A stretch of 64,000 bases of DNA from Dactylonectria macrodidyma (GCA_020744425.1 JAGMUV010000016.1:186001-250000), one strand, 5' to 3'; positions 44,029 to 54,739 are shown, numbered from the stretch's first letter. Made by a program: numbers and translations. Notes: generated from the letters alone by a model not told the origin.

Positions 44029-45918
44029 TTAGAAGATTTTCTTGACCATGTCGAAGGCAATGCTCGACCACTGGTTGAGGATGTCCCATCCAGTCGACTT
44101 TCTTTCCTCTCTCACCTCTAGGAGAGTCTCTTCAGGGACCTCGATGTCACGTCTATCCAGAACAATAACAAGCAACAGGAACCCGGAGCCTGTCATGAGT
44201 AGGCAGATTCCGAGCCAAGAGAAGACTCTGGCAAACGATACCTCGGCCAACTGTCTCGAGATGCCAGGTATTGCCTCATACGTGAGGGAGATCTGGTCTG
44301 AGTCGAAGGAGTCGTGGTACATGTCCCATGCCGCCAGATAGGCCTGCCGTAGCAGCTGTTCGACGTAGCCATCGATGTTATCATACGTAGGCAACAGTGT
44401 GGAGTTCATGACAGCAATCATGGTCATGAGGTCAGGTAGAAGCCAGAGAGACTCCTGGACCCAGGGATTTGCATCGAACACAACCTGGTCGAGTGGTGTT
44501 TGGTCTTCAACTACCCGCCCGGACAGATATCTGCTCTGCTTGCTAGTGGTCACTCCTGCCGTGATGTTGACAAGGCCATACCAGTAGCAATTGCCAGACC
44601 ACTGTTGAACGTACCAGCCAAGGGAGTCAACGTTTCCGAAGATAGTGGGGTCAAGGTGTGTACATGGTGATTCCGCGTCCGTTCTCCCAACACGCTTCAC
44701 CATGACCCAGAAGGTCATGGATCCTTCATGTAGCGTCGGCGTAGGCTTGGAAGTCCACACTTGCGAGGCGTTCCACGGAAAGCTGTTGTTGTACACGACC
44801 GTCACGCCGGAGTCGTAGTACAGCGCTGGGTCGTCGTCGACAAGAGTGAGGTTCGGCGACCTGGTAGTGAAATCATCTGTCGGCCGATACCAGGTGATAC
44901 TGTGGATCTTGATGCACGGCAACACGGCGTCGATCAAGGTCGAATTCGGACCAACAGCTTCGTTCCTGGTCACCACATGCCGACACCCGTTACCGGTCAG
45001 GGACGTGCCGTTCTCGGCAGCGTTGCTCACATCTCCCCAGGCCAACGCGGCATATCCGGCGGCATAGCGCAGATACGACCGCTTGCTGAGGCCCGACTCA
45101 GCGTATCCCGAGTATCGGTACCAGTACCAGCCGTCGAAGTCGGCTCGGGGGTCGACAGCGGCAACTGCCTCATTCGTCGAGTCGACAGGCACAAGCCTGG
45201 ACGTCCAATTGACGGAGCCGGTCAACAGCGGGGAGATATAAACTTGAACAGAGGAGAGAAGAAGAGCGAAGGTGATCAGCCACTGGCTGGGACCCCTTGG
45301 CATCTTGAACGGGCGCTTGAACCACGGGGGTAGCTTCCACCGTGACATGAACTCCTCTGCCTCTGCCTCTTTTTGTGTGTCCTTTGCCCCCAGGCTGTCC
45401 TCTGGGCCAGGTGCTAACTTGCCCGTAGACGCGAGATGGTGCGCGCATGCCCACACGATGGTTGTCGTCCACCATGACACGAGCAGCTTGACAATGACCA
45501 TGGCGGTCGAGAGCAGGGTCGTGACGTCGGCGACGCGCAGCATCAACCGGCCGTTGACGTAGGTCGCGTGGGTCGCATCCTCGTCGTCGAGAGCTTCGTA
45601 ACCGTTCAAGGCCAAGGCTATACTGAGGGCGACGGCCAGGCTGGCAGTGCCATGCGAAAGGAGGATACCCCAGGCGTTGAGCTGGGGCAGCCATTGGCGG
45701 ATGTATTTTGTTCGAGCGGCATCGGCATCTTCTTGAGGATCCTCGAGTTTCTCGTGGTTCACGGTGGGTTTCGTGGTAGAGGCTGGCTTGGTGCCGTCTG
45801 TTACAGCCTCCTCGTCAGCCATTGCGTGCCTTGTGGGTGTATATTGTTTAGAGTATTGAGGCGTAAAGGAGCAAAGAGCACGCGAATTCGCACAGACCCA
45901 GCGTTGGAGGAAATTCAT
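44029..45918 (-). CDS. Multi-pass membrane protein of unknown function
   Basis: A single-exon host gene of 629 residues; start at the ATG of MNFLQRW, with a second candidate at 45822 (MADEEAVTDG). Predicted membrane segments: GILLSHGTASLAVALSIALA (about 85-105), TTLLSTAMVIVKLLVSWWTT (about 130-150), WLITFALLLSSVQVYISPLL (about 210-230), and near the C-terminus VFSWLGICLLMTGSGFLLLV. Between the third and fourth lies a large loop with several N-glycosylation sequons (NGT, NST, NLT, NAS, NIT) and paired cysteines, so it is probably extracytoplasmic. It resembles large uncharacterised membrane proteins of filamentous fungi. No damage was seen. Confidence 0.75.
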   Translation of the reverse strand: MNFLQRWVCANSRALCSFTPQYSKQYTPTRHAMADEEAVTDGTKPASTTKPTVNHEKLEDPQEDADAARTKYIRQWLPQLNAWGILLSHGTASLAVALSIALALNGYEALDDEDATHATYVNGRLMLRVADVTTLLSTAMVIVKLLVSWWTTTIVWACAHHLASTGKLAPGPEDSLGAKDTQKEAEAEEFMSRWKLPPWFKRPFKMPRGPSQWLITFALLLSSVQVYISPLLTGSVNWTSRLVPVDSTNEAVAAVDPRADFDGWYWYRYSGYAESGLSKRSYLRYAAGYAALAWGDVSNAAENGTSLTGNGCRHVVTRNEAVGPNSTLIDAVLPCIKIHSITWYRPTDDFTTRSPNLTLVDDDPALYYDSGVTVVYNNSFPWNASQVWTSKPTPTLHEGSMTFWVMVKRVGRTDAESPCTHLDPTIFGNVDSLGWYVQQWSGNCYWYGLVNITAGVTTSKQSRYLSGRVVEDQTPLDQVVFDANPWVQESLWLLPDLMTMIAVMNSTLLPTYDNIDGYVEQLLRQAYLAAWDMYHDSFDSDQISLTYEAIPGISRQLAEVSFARVFSWLGICLLMTGSGFLLLVIVLDRRDIEVPEETLLEVREERKSTGWDILNQWSSIAFDMVKKIF

Positions 45919-46822
45919 GCGGGTTTCTCAACCAGCATTACGATATGAATACCTGGCAATTGAGAACATATGGGCCGCTACCTTAACAATAAAGCCGCAC
46001 GTTGGAGAGCCGCAATTCCACAACAGGCATTGACAAGGGTCGTGAAAGCCTCTTTCACCTTTTAAGACATAAGATGCGAAGATTAGTGCATTTTATGCGA
46101 CCTCCGGGATCACATATGCAGCATTCAGGCAGCAGCCTTACAAATGGAAATTCCAAGCCACGAAAGAAAGCTGGCGGCCGGGATGCAGCCATCCCACACG
46201 AGCTGGCAGGTATCTGCCGTGCCATGGGGTACCGTCGCAGTGCCGAGACTAACTTTCAATAGTCTGGTCTGTCAGCTCGCCACAATCCCAGGCATCCCTG
46301 CAGAGAGCTGCCTTGTTGGGCAAGTAAGAGACCGTTGAAGCTAGTTTAGGTAACAATTGATTCCCGGCTAGGGAGGCCCTGGCTGTGGGGCCGGCTTGCC
46401 CGAGCCTCCGTTACTTCTTACATGTACAAACAGACTTTGTTTGCGGGGTTTTCGGAAGGACAACGATGCGAGCAGCTGAAAGGCCCTGGCTGCGAAATGC
46501 AGGCTATAGAGCCAATAGGACAGCTGAGCAAGGATCCTGTGTGCGCAGTTGGGGGCCAAGACGAGAAATTAGAGCCCGAGGACTGAAGGCGACAGCGAAT
46601 CGAGCAGAATGTGAGCCCCGGTCTAGTCAAACCGTTGTTTAGAGGGTGAACCGCGGCCCTGTCGCTGACATGCCGATCAGCGACCCATCATTACCTCGTT
46701 GGTTGTCAACCGAGACTGGGCTGCTTCATCGCCTTGGATTATCTTGAGAATCACCACAGGTTCAAATGCCTAATGTCAGGTGCCGCTTATAAAAATCGTT
46801 GTAACGTTAATAGATAATCAAT
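45919..46822. other. Intergenic, no gene seen
   Basis: Upstream region of the membrane-protein gene. Only short overlapping frames without recognisable domains were found. Confidence 0.5.
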
Positions 46823-46934
46823 CAGCGCTCCTAATGGTCCAGACTATTTGGACTATTAGTCCAGACTGCAGATCAGGGCAGGGAATATGGACGCCCGGAG
46901 TGGACGCTAAGTACGCTAGGTTGTTGGCATGGTG

Positions 46935-49079
46935 TTATCCCTTTGAGTGTGGTAAGACTACACTTGCGCTAGCAGCAGGGATCTAGACCAACTAAAATGC
47001 TGCAAATTAAAGGTACCTCTGCCTCCACCTATTTTATGTGGTGATAGAAGTCCCAGCAATTTCCCGATTTACAAAGAGGTACATCACACTGCTCACAACG
47101 CCAACGCGATTGCCGTCTGCCGCTATTACTGTTGCCGGCTGTTGCTTCCAACGGCCGCCGCGGCCGCTGCTCGCCTTGCCGTACGTTCTGACAAGCCCGG
47201 CATGCTGACGGATTCTTCCTTCGGACCCAATTATGCTGTGAGATAGGCGTAAAGTCGTCTCCAACCCGAAACCTTTTGCGGGCTTGACTTGCTGGTGCGT
47301 ACGCAGCCATGAGGTCATCAACAATGCGTTGCCGCCAGTCCCCTGGGTTAGTTATCGGCTGCCACTGTGGCTGCCCTTGCTTCTGTAAAATGAAGCTATT
47401 CACAAGGGCTATTTATAGCAAAAAGTCCCAAGCGAGGGATTTCCAAGGGCCCCTACGCACACGGCGGTTGGGGCCCCAATAAGACCGCAGTTGGTCACCG
47501 CGGTCTACCGCGTTCATCTCGAGGTTGTAAGCAGCAGCAATAGACGGGATAGAAAGCTCTTTGACGGGCTCATCACTGAAAAAACGCTGTATCGGCCGTG
47601 ACTGAATTTGGTCCCCTGTCGGCTTCTTCCTCTTACAGCTAGTCCTTTCACTACCCGTAAATCGGGTTGTTAGGAACATAACGAGGGCGTTATCTTTCCA
47701 CACGATCTGATTGACCTAATAGAAGACAAATTAGTAAGGAAATATAGCATAATTGTGTCTTCTTAACTGACTTTATTATCCTTCGTAGGGACGGCTCTAA
47801 CCTCGTTAAAAGGAATGCTGCCTTTTGCTGTGTTATCTGTAGCTTTGAGGTTGACGAGAGATTCGTGTAAGCCGGCGTTACGGCGGGCTGTGCCCGTGGC
47901 CCCGTGACCTAGCTGCCGGAGCCGAAGAAAGAGGCCGGGTGAAGAGAAAAGGTTATCGAGAAAGACGTGATGCGTGGAATCCGGCAGCAGATTTACTAGG
48001 GCAACAACCACAGCTTGGGTCGGGTTCAGATAGATCGTACTTCTCTTACGGAACTGCTGCCGGCTCCGCCGTAGCTGTGACCCTTGGAGCCGTCGAGCCG
48101 GCCGGACCCCTACGGGCCCGAACTTCCGGCCCGGCCTGTGCCAAATCCACCGCAGGAAATAGCCCTGTTGGGCCACAACCCACACTTTGAAGCCCGTTGG
48201 TGTAGGTTTATTAGGGACAGTTGTTGTATCATAGCACCTTCCGAGGTAGCGGACTATACACTCATCTATAGCGATACAGGTGCCCGGGGAGAAGAAAACG
48301 GTAGACATATGCTGTATGTGGTCAGACCAGGCATTGACCCGGCTGTAGGTACGGCCGTAGAAGCTTAAGGCGGGCTCCTTATCGATCGTTGTAAAGTCCC
48401 AGAGACGAAGATGTCGTGATAGTAGCTGAAATCGGTCATAAGACATGTAGTCGGTTACTGGGTGATATGAGGTGAATTTCCCGGGTTTAAAAACCTTCCA
48501 ATAGTCCTTGATCTTTGGTATTATATTTAATTGCATATAAATTATGATTGCAATCCATATGTAGATTTCGGTAACAGAGGTCGGCTTCCATTGTAACAGC
48601 CGAGACTGCGGCTTCAATCTGCGGCGGCCGGCTTCATGCTGCTGCAAGAGGTAACTGACCCAGCTATTCGTATAGCCGACCCAGCTTTCAACTAGGGAAA
48701 TAGGTATAAAGGCCTGGAAAAGCAACAGCGGCTGCTGGGGCAAAGCTGCTATCACGGGAGCCTGGCTTGGAAGGTCCATCGGCTCAAAGTTGTAGCCGCG
48801 TTCCGGGTCCGGATTTTCAATTGGCCGGCACGTATTATCCTCAGGGCGTTCACGGCGGCTGTGATAGTCAACGCGGATGAAGCTGTCGTCGTCATACACG
48901 TTGACCGCTTGGCTAGGGGGCAGTTGGGAATCCATAGGGATACAGAGAACGCGTTGTATGAGGAATTGGCTGGTGTTGTTTCTGAACGCGCTCTAGGTCA
49001 CTCCCTTGTACCGCGGCGCGGCAGGGGGGGGTGTGGGGCGGCACGGTCAGGTGTAGTCTTACCACACTCAAAGGGATAA
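46935..49079 (-). mobile_element. piggyBac-superfamily element (2145 bp)
   Basis: A perfect 29-bp inverted repeat forms both ends, starting ttatccctttgagtgtgg read inward. piggyBac elements normally have CCC... ends flanked by TTAA; here the four bases outside CCC are TTAT on the left and ATAA on the right. Either the flank has mutated on both sides or these bases belong to the TIR. One transposase gene is inside. Confidence 0.85.
47029..48935 (-). pseudogene. piggyBac transposase, two exons, one in-frame stop
   Basis: Minus-strand exons are 48935-47772 and 47715-47029, with a 56-nt intron and exact frame. DDE_Tnp_1_7 (PGBD) landmarks: YIWIAIIIYMQLNIIPKIKD, first catalytic Asp in CIAIDECIVRYLGR, second in HHVFLDNLFSSPGLF, third in AVDRGDQLRSYW. 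Near the end a TAA at 47415-47413 interrupts WDFLL and IALVNSFIL; CAA to TAA would explain it. After it comes a C-terminal cysteine-rich finger (CRACQ, WRCEQCDVPLCKSGNCWDFY) as in active piggyBac proteins. The stop removes that finger. Confidence 0.88.
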
Positions 49080-49327
49080 AACTAGGGTACCCATGATTGT
49101 TGCTGTGTCAACCATTTTGTTTTGGATATTTCTGATCAATTTACTGGTGCGATCCAGATCAATACGGGCTCGTTTCAAGGGACGCATTATCTTAGCCGTC
49201 AATCCACGAACGCCCGTCGTGGATTGATTATTGATCTTGGATTGCAGTCTGGACTATTAGGAGCGCTGCATGTAAGGCATCCTTCCTTCAATGCCAACGC
49301 CTTCTCAGGCTTCTCAGCCGACGCCAT

Positions 49328-52300
49328 CAGCGTTCGACATAAGTAAAGTAATTGCAAGTAAGTAACCAAGTAAGTAAGTAATAAGTAAGTAAGTAAGCCC
49401 CGCAGCCAAGTAAGTAAGTAAAGCCTCCAAGAAGCAAGTAAGTAAGTAAGATCCAAGTAAGTGGGGCAAAACGGAAGCGCCGTGCGATCGGATGTGAAAC
49501 GCGGCCCATAGATCGGGGTCATGTATCCGGTTTCACATCCGGCTTGTCGCATCAAGGGCTCCAATCCTAACGACATGAGCTTAAATAGCCGTACCTGAAC
49601 ACATGGCTGTTCAATTTCTTTTGTTCCTGAGATATTTCTCATCAATTGACTGGTGCCATCTCTGATCCCTGTTGAGCCAATTGTCTGACAGGATTCCTTC
49701 CCACAGTTGGTCCTTATCACGCAACAATCTGCTGCAGCAACGCGACCGTGCAGTGACGCAGCTGATATCCCCGAACCTGGATACCGTATTTCGCTCTATT
49801 TTCGAGATGCCTGACAAAGAATCCATTGCGGGAACTTCCTCGTCCTCGTCCTTCGAGACGACCCAGTCCGTGGCTGGCAATGGTGCCCTTTCAAACCTTC
49901 GGCGCACGAGAAGCGTAGCGAGCCAACTGGCGACCGTTCGGCCTGAGCATCTCGACGTCGCTCAACCTTCTTCACTCCCTTCGCTATACATCGACGGTCT
50001 CCGATATGTCCTAGAGGACTGGATACACAAAAAGCGAAGGAGAAGCCTTTCGTGGATCCTTCGGTACGGCAAATACGTCATCAGGCTTAGCGACGACGGC
50101 AAAGCAGGTGGCCGATACTGGGTTTGTGGTCTATGTGACGCACGGAACCAGGTTAAGATATTGGAGGCTAAGGCAACTACCTCCCCGATCTACCACTTGA
50201 ACAACGACCATCATATATATAAGGCATCTACTGCACACGACAACGGTCCTGATTCAGAGCCCGAATCGTCGAATAGAACATCTCCGGCTCCGTCATCCTC
50301 TGCATCGGTCCTTGATATGCAAAAGAGAGCCGCCAAAAGAAGGCCGCTGATCGTTGAGAGTAGAGCAGACATCTTCAAGCGGCTTCTTCTCGGCTGGATT
50401 ACGGATGCCAATATCCCTCTTCACGGCGTTGAACACAAGCTATTTCGACAGCTTCTTGCCTTCCTAGATGACGAGTTTGTTATCGAAGTTCTGCCGACGT
50501 CGGGAAACACCGTAAGAAGGTGGATCTTACAAGAATTCGAAGAACACACGAGGATGTTAAAGGATGAGATGAATAAAGCCTTGTCGAATGTTCATACCTC
50601 CTTTGACATGTGGACTTCGCCTAATGGTATTGCTATCCTTTCGGTGATAGCGTACTATGTTGACATAGCCGGGACACCACAATTCCGCCTTATCAGCCTA
50701 GAGAAGCTCTCTGGCAGTCACGGTGGCGAAAATCAGGCCATCTTGATGGCTAAGGTCATCCAGAAATACGGCTTGGAAAAGAAGATTGGGTTCTTCACAG
50801 CAGATAACGCTGATCCATGCGATACTTGTGTCCGGGCTTTGCTTAAGATGTTCAACCCCCGGGCAAGTACTACTGAGCTTGAGATTTTGGAAAGCGAGCG
50901 GCGAATCCGCTGTGTTGGTCATATCCTCAACCTATCGGCAAAGGCCTTCTTAGAGGGCGATTCTAGTGACATATTCGACAGTCACATTGCGGAGAAAGAC
51001 CAGAAGAAAGAACGCGAATTACTCTGTGAATGGAGAAAAAGAGGCCCTATTGGAAAACTCCATAATCTGGTCCACTGGATCAGAAGAAACCCTCAGCGTA
51101 GGGAGCTTTTCCTATCCATCACGAGTGGCAAGATCGACCAATCAATCATGGCCGAATTGGGAGTATGGTTTGTCGACGACACTCTCAAAGGCTTCATGGT
51201 CAAGGCAGATAATGATACGCGATGGAATTCTGTCTATTTGATGGTCCATCGTGCGCTCAGACTTCGGGATATTATCGATGTCTTTTGCAAGATTAGTCTT
51301 CTTGACCCCAAGGAAGAAAAAAGGGTCTCCGCCAAGGACGTTCTTAGCTGTGAAGACTGGGTAGTACTCGCCGAGATCATCGAAATCCTACAGCCTTACC
51401 TCACGTATACCAAGCACTTTGAGGGTCGTACTCCTAGATTTGCAGAGGTACTTCCCACAATGTATCTCTTGAAGGACCATCTATCTGACATGCGACAGCG
51501 GTATTCTTCCAACCTTATCCCTGCGCCGTATCGGGCGCCGAGGATCACTCTCGAAGAGCCAGTACTTGATTGTATCATAGTTGCTGCGCCTACTGATGGC
51601 AGAGAGAGAGAGCAACAGGGAGGGCTGCAACAGGACACTGGCGTATCTACCCGGGGCAGATATTCAACCATGGAATCGACTACCAGCAGAGAACCGAGTT
51701 CTCCACTATTCCAAGCAGAGATCTCGGTACAATTCGAAGACAACGGCCCAGATCCTGAGCCCTTCGAGTTGTCCGACGATGGGCTACATTTCATACAACA
51801 CTCGATCAAGTATGCAATGTCAAAGCTCGACAAATACCGCAATTTGATGGAGCAGAGCGTTGTTTACTGGGCAGCTATGATATTACACCCAGGATACGGC
51901 ATTGGGTTCCTGCAGCTTAGGCTACCGAACCAAGTAGACTCGATCCTTCGGGACTTCAGAGATTACTTTGATAGGCACTATGCTCAAGGTAATCAGGCAC
52001 CAGTGTCTCCAGACTCCCTTCCGGCATTTCATGGATCAAAGTTATTGTTGCGCACTGCAAATTTCCCCAAGAAGGCCAGGAAAGAAGCTCCGGATGAGAT
52101 CAACCTATACCTACAAATGGTTCCAGAGGAAGACTTCAAAGAAGAGCAATTGCTCCAGTGGTGGCTTGGCCGCAAGACTCAGTTCCCACGGTTATTCAAT
52201 ATGGCAATGGACTTACTTTCGATCTCAGCCATGTCCAGCGAGAATGAACGTGTTTTCAGTGCCACAAAGCTCACCATATCTTCACAAAGGAACGCCCTGC

Positions 52301-52548
52301 ACTGGGTTACTGTGGAGGCATTGCAATGCCTCCGAAACTGGGCTCGCACTGGTGCTATTTCCTGGGCAAAACCAAGGGGGCATCAGGACGCAATGCTGTA
52401 AGAGGATTGGCTATTGTATATGGTTCCACTTTACTTGCAAGTAAGTAAGTAAAGTAAGTAAGTAGTTCGGGGTGGCAAGTAAGTATGGATATCGTTACTA
52501 AGTAAGTAAGCCAGAAAATTTTACTTACTTTACTTATGTAGAACGCTG
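49328..52548 (+). mobile_element. hAT element hAT-4 (3221 bp), intact transposase, no TSD
   Basis: Termini read inward as cagcgttcgacataag and cagcgttctacataag, one mismatch in 24 bp. Dense aagtaagtaag arrays follow at 49340-49465 and 52435-52530. The 8 bp outside the ends differ (gacgccat versus ccttgaat). The element abuts the middle of another hAT transposase gene (52552 on), whose first half is missing. The absence of a duplication implies a rearrangement after or during insertion. Confidence 0.85.
49807..52401 (+). CDS. hAT-4 transposase, apparently intact
   Basis: Single-exon hAT transposase of 864 residues from the ATG of MPDKESIAGTSSSSSFE. The frame is open 45 codons further upstream, but only with non-ATG starts. 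Landmarks: a BED-like finger (YWVCGLCDARNQ ... HLNNDH), SFDMWTSPNGIAILSVIAYY, GFFTADNADPCDTCV, RCVGHILNLSAKAF, GPIGKLHN, DNDTRWNSVYLM, an acidic/Ser-rich insertion near residues 620-680, and the dimerisation block LLQWWLGRKTQFPRLFNMAM ... SISAMSSENERVFSATKLT. No stop or frameshift was seen. With intact TIRs this is the hAT element most likely to be mobile here. Confidence 0.92.
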   Translation: MPDKESIAGTSSSSSFETTQSVAGNGALSNLRRTRSVASQLATVRPEHLDVAQPSSLPSLYIDGLRYVLEDWIHKKRRRSLSWILRYGKYVIRLSDDGKAGGRYWVCGLCDARNQVKILEAKATTSPIYHLNNDHHIYKASTAHDNGPDSEPESSNRTSPAPSSSASVLDMQKRAAKRRPLIVESRADIFKRLLLGWITDANIPLHGVEHKLFRQLLAFLDDEFVIEVLPTSGNTVRRWILQEFEEHTRMLKDEMNKALSNVHTSFDMWTSPNGIAILSVIAYYVDIAGTPQFRLISLEKLSGSHGGENQAILMAKVIQKYGLEKKIGFFTADNADPCDTCVRALLKMFNPRASTTELEILESERRIRCVGHILNLSAKAFLEGDSSDIFDSHIAEKDQKKERELLCEWRKRGPIGKLHNLVHWIRRNPQRRELFLSITSGKIDQSIMAELGVWFVDDTLKGFMVKADNDTRWNSVYLMVHRALRLRDIIDVFCKISLLDPKEEKRVSAKDVLSCEDWVVLAEIIEILQPYLTYTKHFEGRTPRFAEVLPTMYLLKDHLSDMRQRYSSNLIPAPYRAPRITLEEPVLDCIIVAAPTDGREREQQGGLQQDTGVSTRGRYSTMESTTSREPSSPLFQAEISVQFEDNGPDPEPFELSDDGLHFIQHSIKYAMSKLDKYRNLMEQSVVYWAAMILHPGYGIGFLQLRLPNQVDSILRDFRDYFDRHYAQGNQAPVSPDSLPAFHGSKLLLRTANFPKKARKEAPDEINLYLQMVPEEDFKEEQLLQWWLGRKTQFPRLFNMAMDLLSISAMSSENERVFSATKLTISSQRNALHWVTVEALQCLRNWARTGAISWAKPRGHQDAML

Positions 52549-52551
52549 CCT

Positions 52552-53990
52552 TGAATCTCTCCGCCAAGGCCATTCTGTTTGGCCACGATGCTGATGCTTT
52601 TGAGCGGCGGCTATCAGGGGCTGAGCCTCTCACTGAAGCAGAACACTTGATTTGGCGCAAGAAGGGGCCAGCTGGCAAATTGCACAATCTTGTGGTAGCT
52701 ATCCACGGGTCTGACTTGTTGACTGGTATGCTTCGCAGCATTCAACCAGAAGCCTTCACTAAGTCGTCTGACCCCAAACTCAACGCCAGAAAGCCGTTGG
52801 ATGTTATTTTGGACAACGATACCAGATGGCTGTCACAATTGTATATGATACGACGAGCTCTACTGCTTCGCGACTATATCGAGCGACTAATTGCCCACTA
52901 TCGAATCGAGTTCGAACAACAAAACAAGACCAAAAGGGGCGGTCTTAAGAAGTCACTTACGTTGCCCTTTATTTGCCAGCCGGAGAACCAGCTATCCGAC
53001 AAGGACTGGGAGGTGGTCGAGATATTTGCGGATATCCTTAGTTACTACGAAGCCACGATCAAGATGCTCGAAGGCGACGGCCAGATCCGCAAGCGGAAGC
53101 GTGGGTGGACTGGGTCATATGGCAATATTTGGGACGTGATTCAAGGCTTCGAATTTCTTCTCGAGCAGCTTGAACGCTTCAAGGATATCGCCAAGGACTT
53201 CCCTGATCCTGAACACTTCAGGATCAACATCAATTTGGGCTGGCAAAAATTAAACGAGTACTACGAGACATTGAGTGAGACGCCCATGTACCGATACTAC
53301 ACTGGCCTGGCGCTCCATCCCGCATACCGATGGAAATGGTTTGAACGCAACTGGACTGACCACCCCGAGTGGATTGACGAGGCGAAAAAAATCGTTCACG
53401 ATGTCTGGCGTTTTGAATATCGGGAGGCTACTTTACCTACAGAGAGGCCATCCGCCGTTGAGCCAGTTCCAAAGCAGCGGAAGACTTCGGACAATCCGTT
53501 CCGGGAATACCTTAAACGAAACCGCTACACAGCGACAGAAGCAGGTCACGATGGCCTCACGCCAGGCGAAGACGAATACCTCCATTGGATTACGCACTGC
53601 GAAAGTGGCGATGGCTCCGTCGACGATCCTCTCGCTTACTGGCACGAGAAGCGATTCAAGTATCCCAACTTATCGCGAATGGCGCTTGACTTTCTCACGA
53701 TACAACCAATGTCTGCTGAGTGTGAGCGTCTTTTCTCAGCAGCAGGTCGGATGGTGAACCCTCTGCGCCACCAACTTGAAGCCCAGATTATCGGGATGTG
53801 CCAGGTATTGCGTTCATGGCTGAGGGCAGGGATTATTCATGATTTAGATCCCTTCTTTATCTCGGTAGACGATGAAAAAGTCGATCTCGAATTGGCTCAG
53901 ATGTCAGATCAACAGCTTGAAGGGTGGGCAACAAAGTGGCTTACTGAGGTGGCGAGTGTTCAAGACGAGATGGAAGCCAGTTGGAGATAG
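52552..53990 (+). pseudogene. hAT-5 transposase, 5' half missing
   Basis: The frame enters at NLSAKAILFGHDADAF, part of the conserved (C-I-G-H-x-x)NLSAKA block. The BED finger and first catalytic region are absent. The rest is complete: GPAGKLHNLVV, LDNDTRWLSQLYMI, TPMYRYYTGLALHPAYRWKW, the dimerisation block SRMALDFLTIQPMSAECERL, and a natural stop. The break coincides exactly with the right end of hAT-4. Its own 3' end follows, with cagtggatt subterminal repeats and a terminus gagtggctttcaaccctg at 54203. Confidence 0.88.
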
Positions 53991-54203
53991 GTCTCACTTG
54001 GAATTCGGAACACGGGACGTAGGTGGGCAAGGAGTCCGGGAATAGATTCACCATGACAAATAGAGGCACTTGCCAATCCATCCAATCCACCATAATCCAC
54101 GGAAGCCTCCAGTGGATCCACTATACTGAGGTATTCAGTGGATTATAATCTACCCACTCCACTCGAGCAGCCAGTGGATTGAGTGGAGTGGCTTTCAACC
54201 CTG
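53991..54203 (+). repeat. 3' end of hAT-5 with CAGTGGAT subterminal repeats
   Basis: Several (c)agtggat/atccact units lead to ...gagtggctttcaaccctg at 54203, read inward CAGGGTTGAAAGCCACTC, a hAT-style terminus. Confidence 0.65.
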
Positions 54204-54381
54204 CCCGTTCGTCCCTCACGGGGGGGTCGTTGACCAAGCCAAAAGTCGTTGACTCGACCAAAAAATTTAGGTACATGCAGTTTGTATATGCGCCCCACCA
54301 AAAATTAGGTACCACTGTTTATGCCGATATTTCTCTTATTTACAACCGCACATGCTTTTCTCGTAGTTATGACACAACACA
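54204..54381. other. Spacer, no gene seen
   Basis: No coding signal was found between the hAT-5 end and the first copia LTR. Confidence 0.5.
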
Positions 54382-54386
54382 GCCCA

Positions 54387-54560
54387 TGTCACGAGCTTTT
54401 GTCGTGTGTGGCACCTGATTGGGTGTGTGTATGTTCTTGATTGTGTCAAGTCCCCGCTCTGAGTCCCTGTACAACCTTTATGCTAAAATAGCTAGAAGGA
54501 TATTGCTATAGCAGGCACACGCCATATACACGCCCTGCTACCCAAATACACATCGTGACA
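54387..54560 (+). repeat. Solo copia LTR (LTR-a), TSD gccca
   Basis: A 174-bp LTR flanked by gccca at 54382-54386 and 54561-54565. Only two differences from the LTR at 59768 were seen. It stands directly beside the full-length element, sharing the gccca between them. Confidence 0.95.
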
Positions 54561-54565
54561 GCCCA

Positions 54566-54739
54566 TGTCACGAGCTTTTGACGTGTGAGGCACCTGATTG
54601 GGTGTGTGTATGTTCTTGATTGTGTCAAGTCCCCGCTCTGAGTCCCTGTACACCCTTTATGCTAAAATAGCTAGAAGGATATTGCTATAGCAGGCACACG
54701 CCATATACACGCCCTGCTACCCAAATACACATCGTGACA
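54566..54739 (-). repeat. 3' LTR (LTR-b) of the copia element
   Basis: 174 bp, TGTCACG ... CGTGACA ends. It differs from the 5' LTR at one position (ttttgacgtg versus ttttgtcgtg). Confidence 0.95.

Larger units (their letters stand above)
46823..49268. mobile_element. ~300-bp MITE split by a piggyBac element
   Basis: The outer ends are inverted copies (cagcgctcctaatRgtccag read inward). With the piggyBac insertion (46935-49079) removed, the MITE is 112 + 189 bp. Its termini match the presumed right end of hAT-1 at 5906. The inner right part (gatatttctgatcaat ... actggtgcgatc) resembles 49640-49670, the leader of hAT-4. No 8-bp target duplication was found (taatcaat versus catgtaag). Confidence 0.65.

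Noticed and set aside
49340..49465. aagtaagtaag array resembling a microsatellite or short spaced repeat array
   Set aside because: It is mirrored at the other end of hAT-4, so it is the subterminal repeat region of that element, not CRISPR or an independent satellite.
52552..53990. Reading hAT-5 as a complete short transposase
   Set aside because: The open frame starts with TTG in the middle of a conserved block; the BED finger and first catalytic segment are missing.
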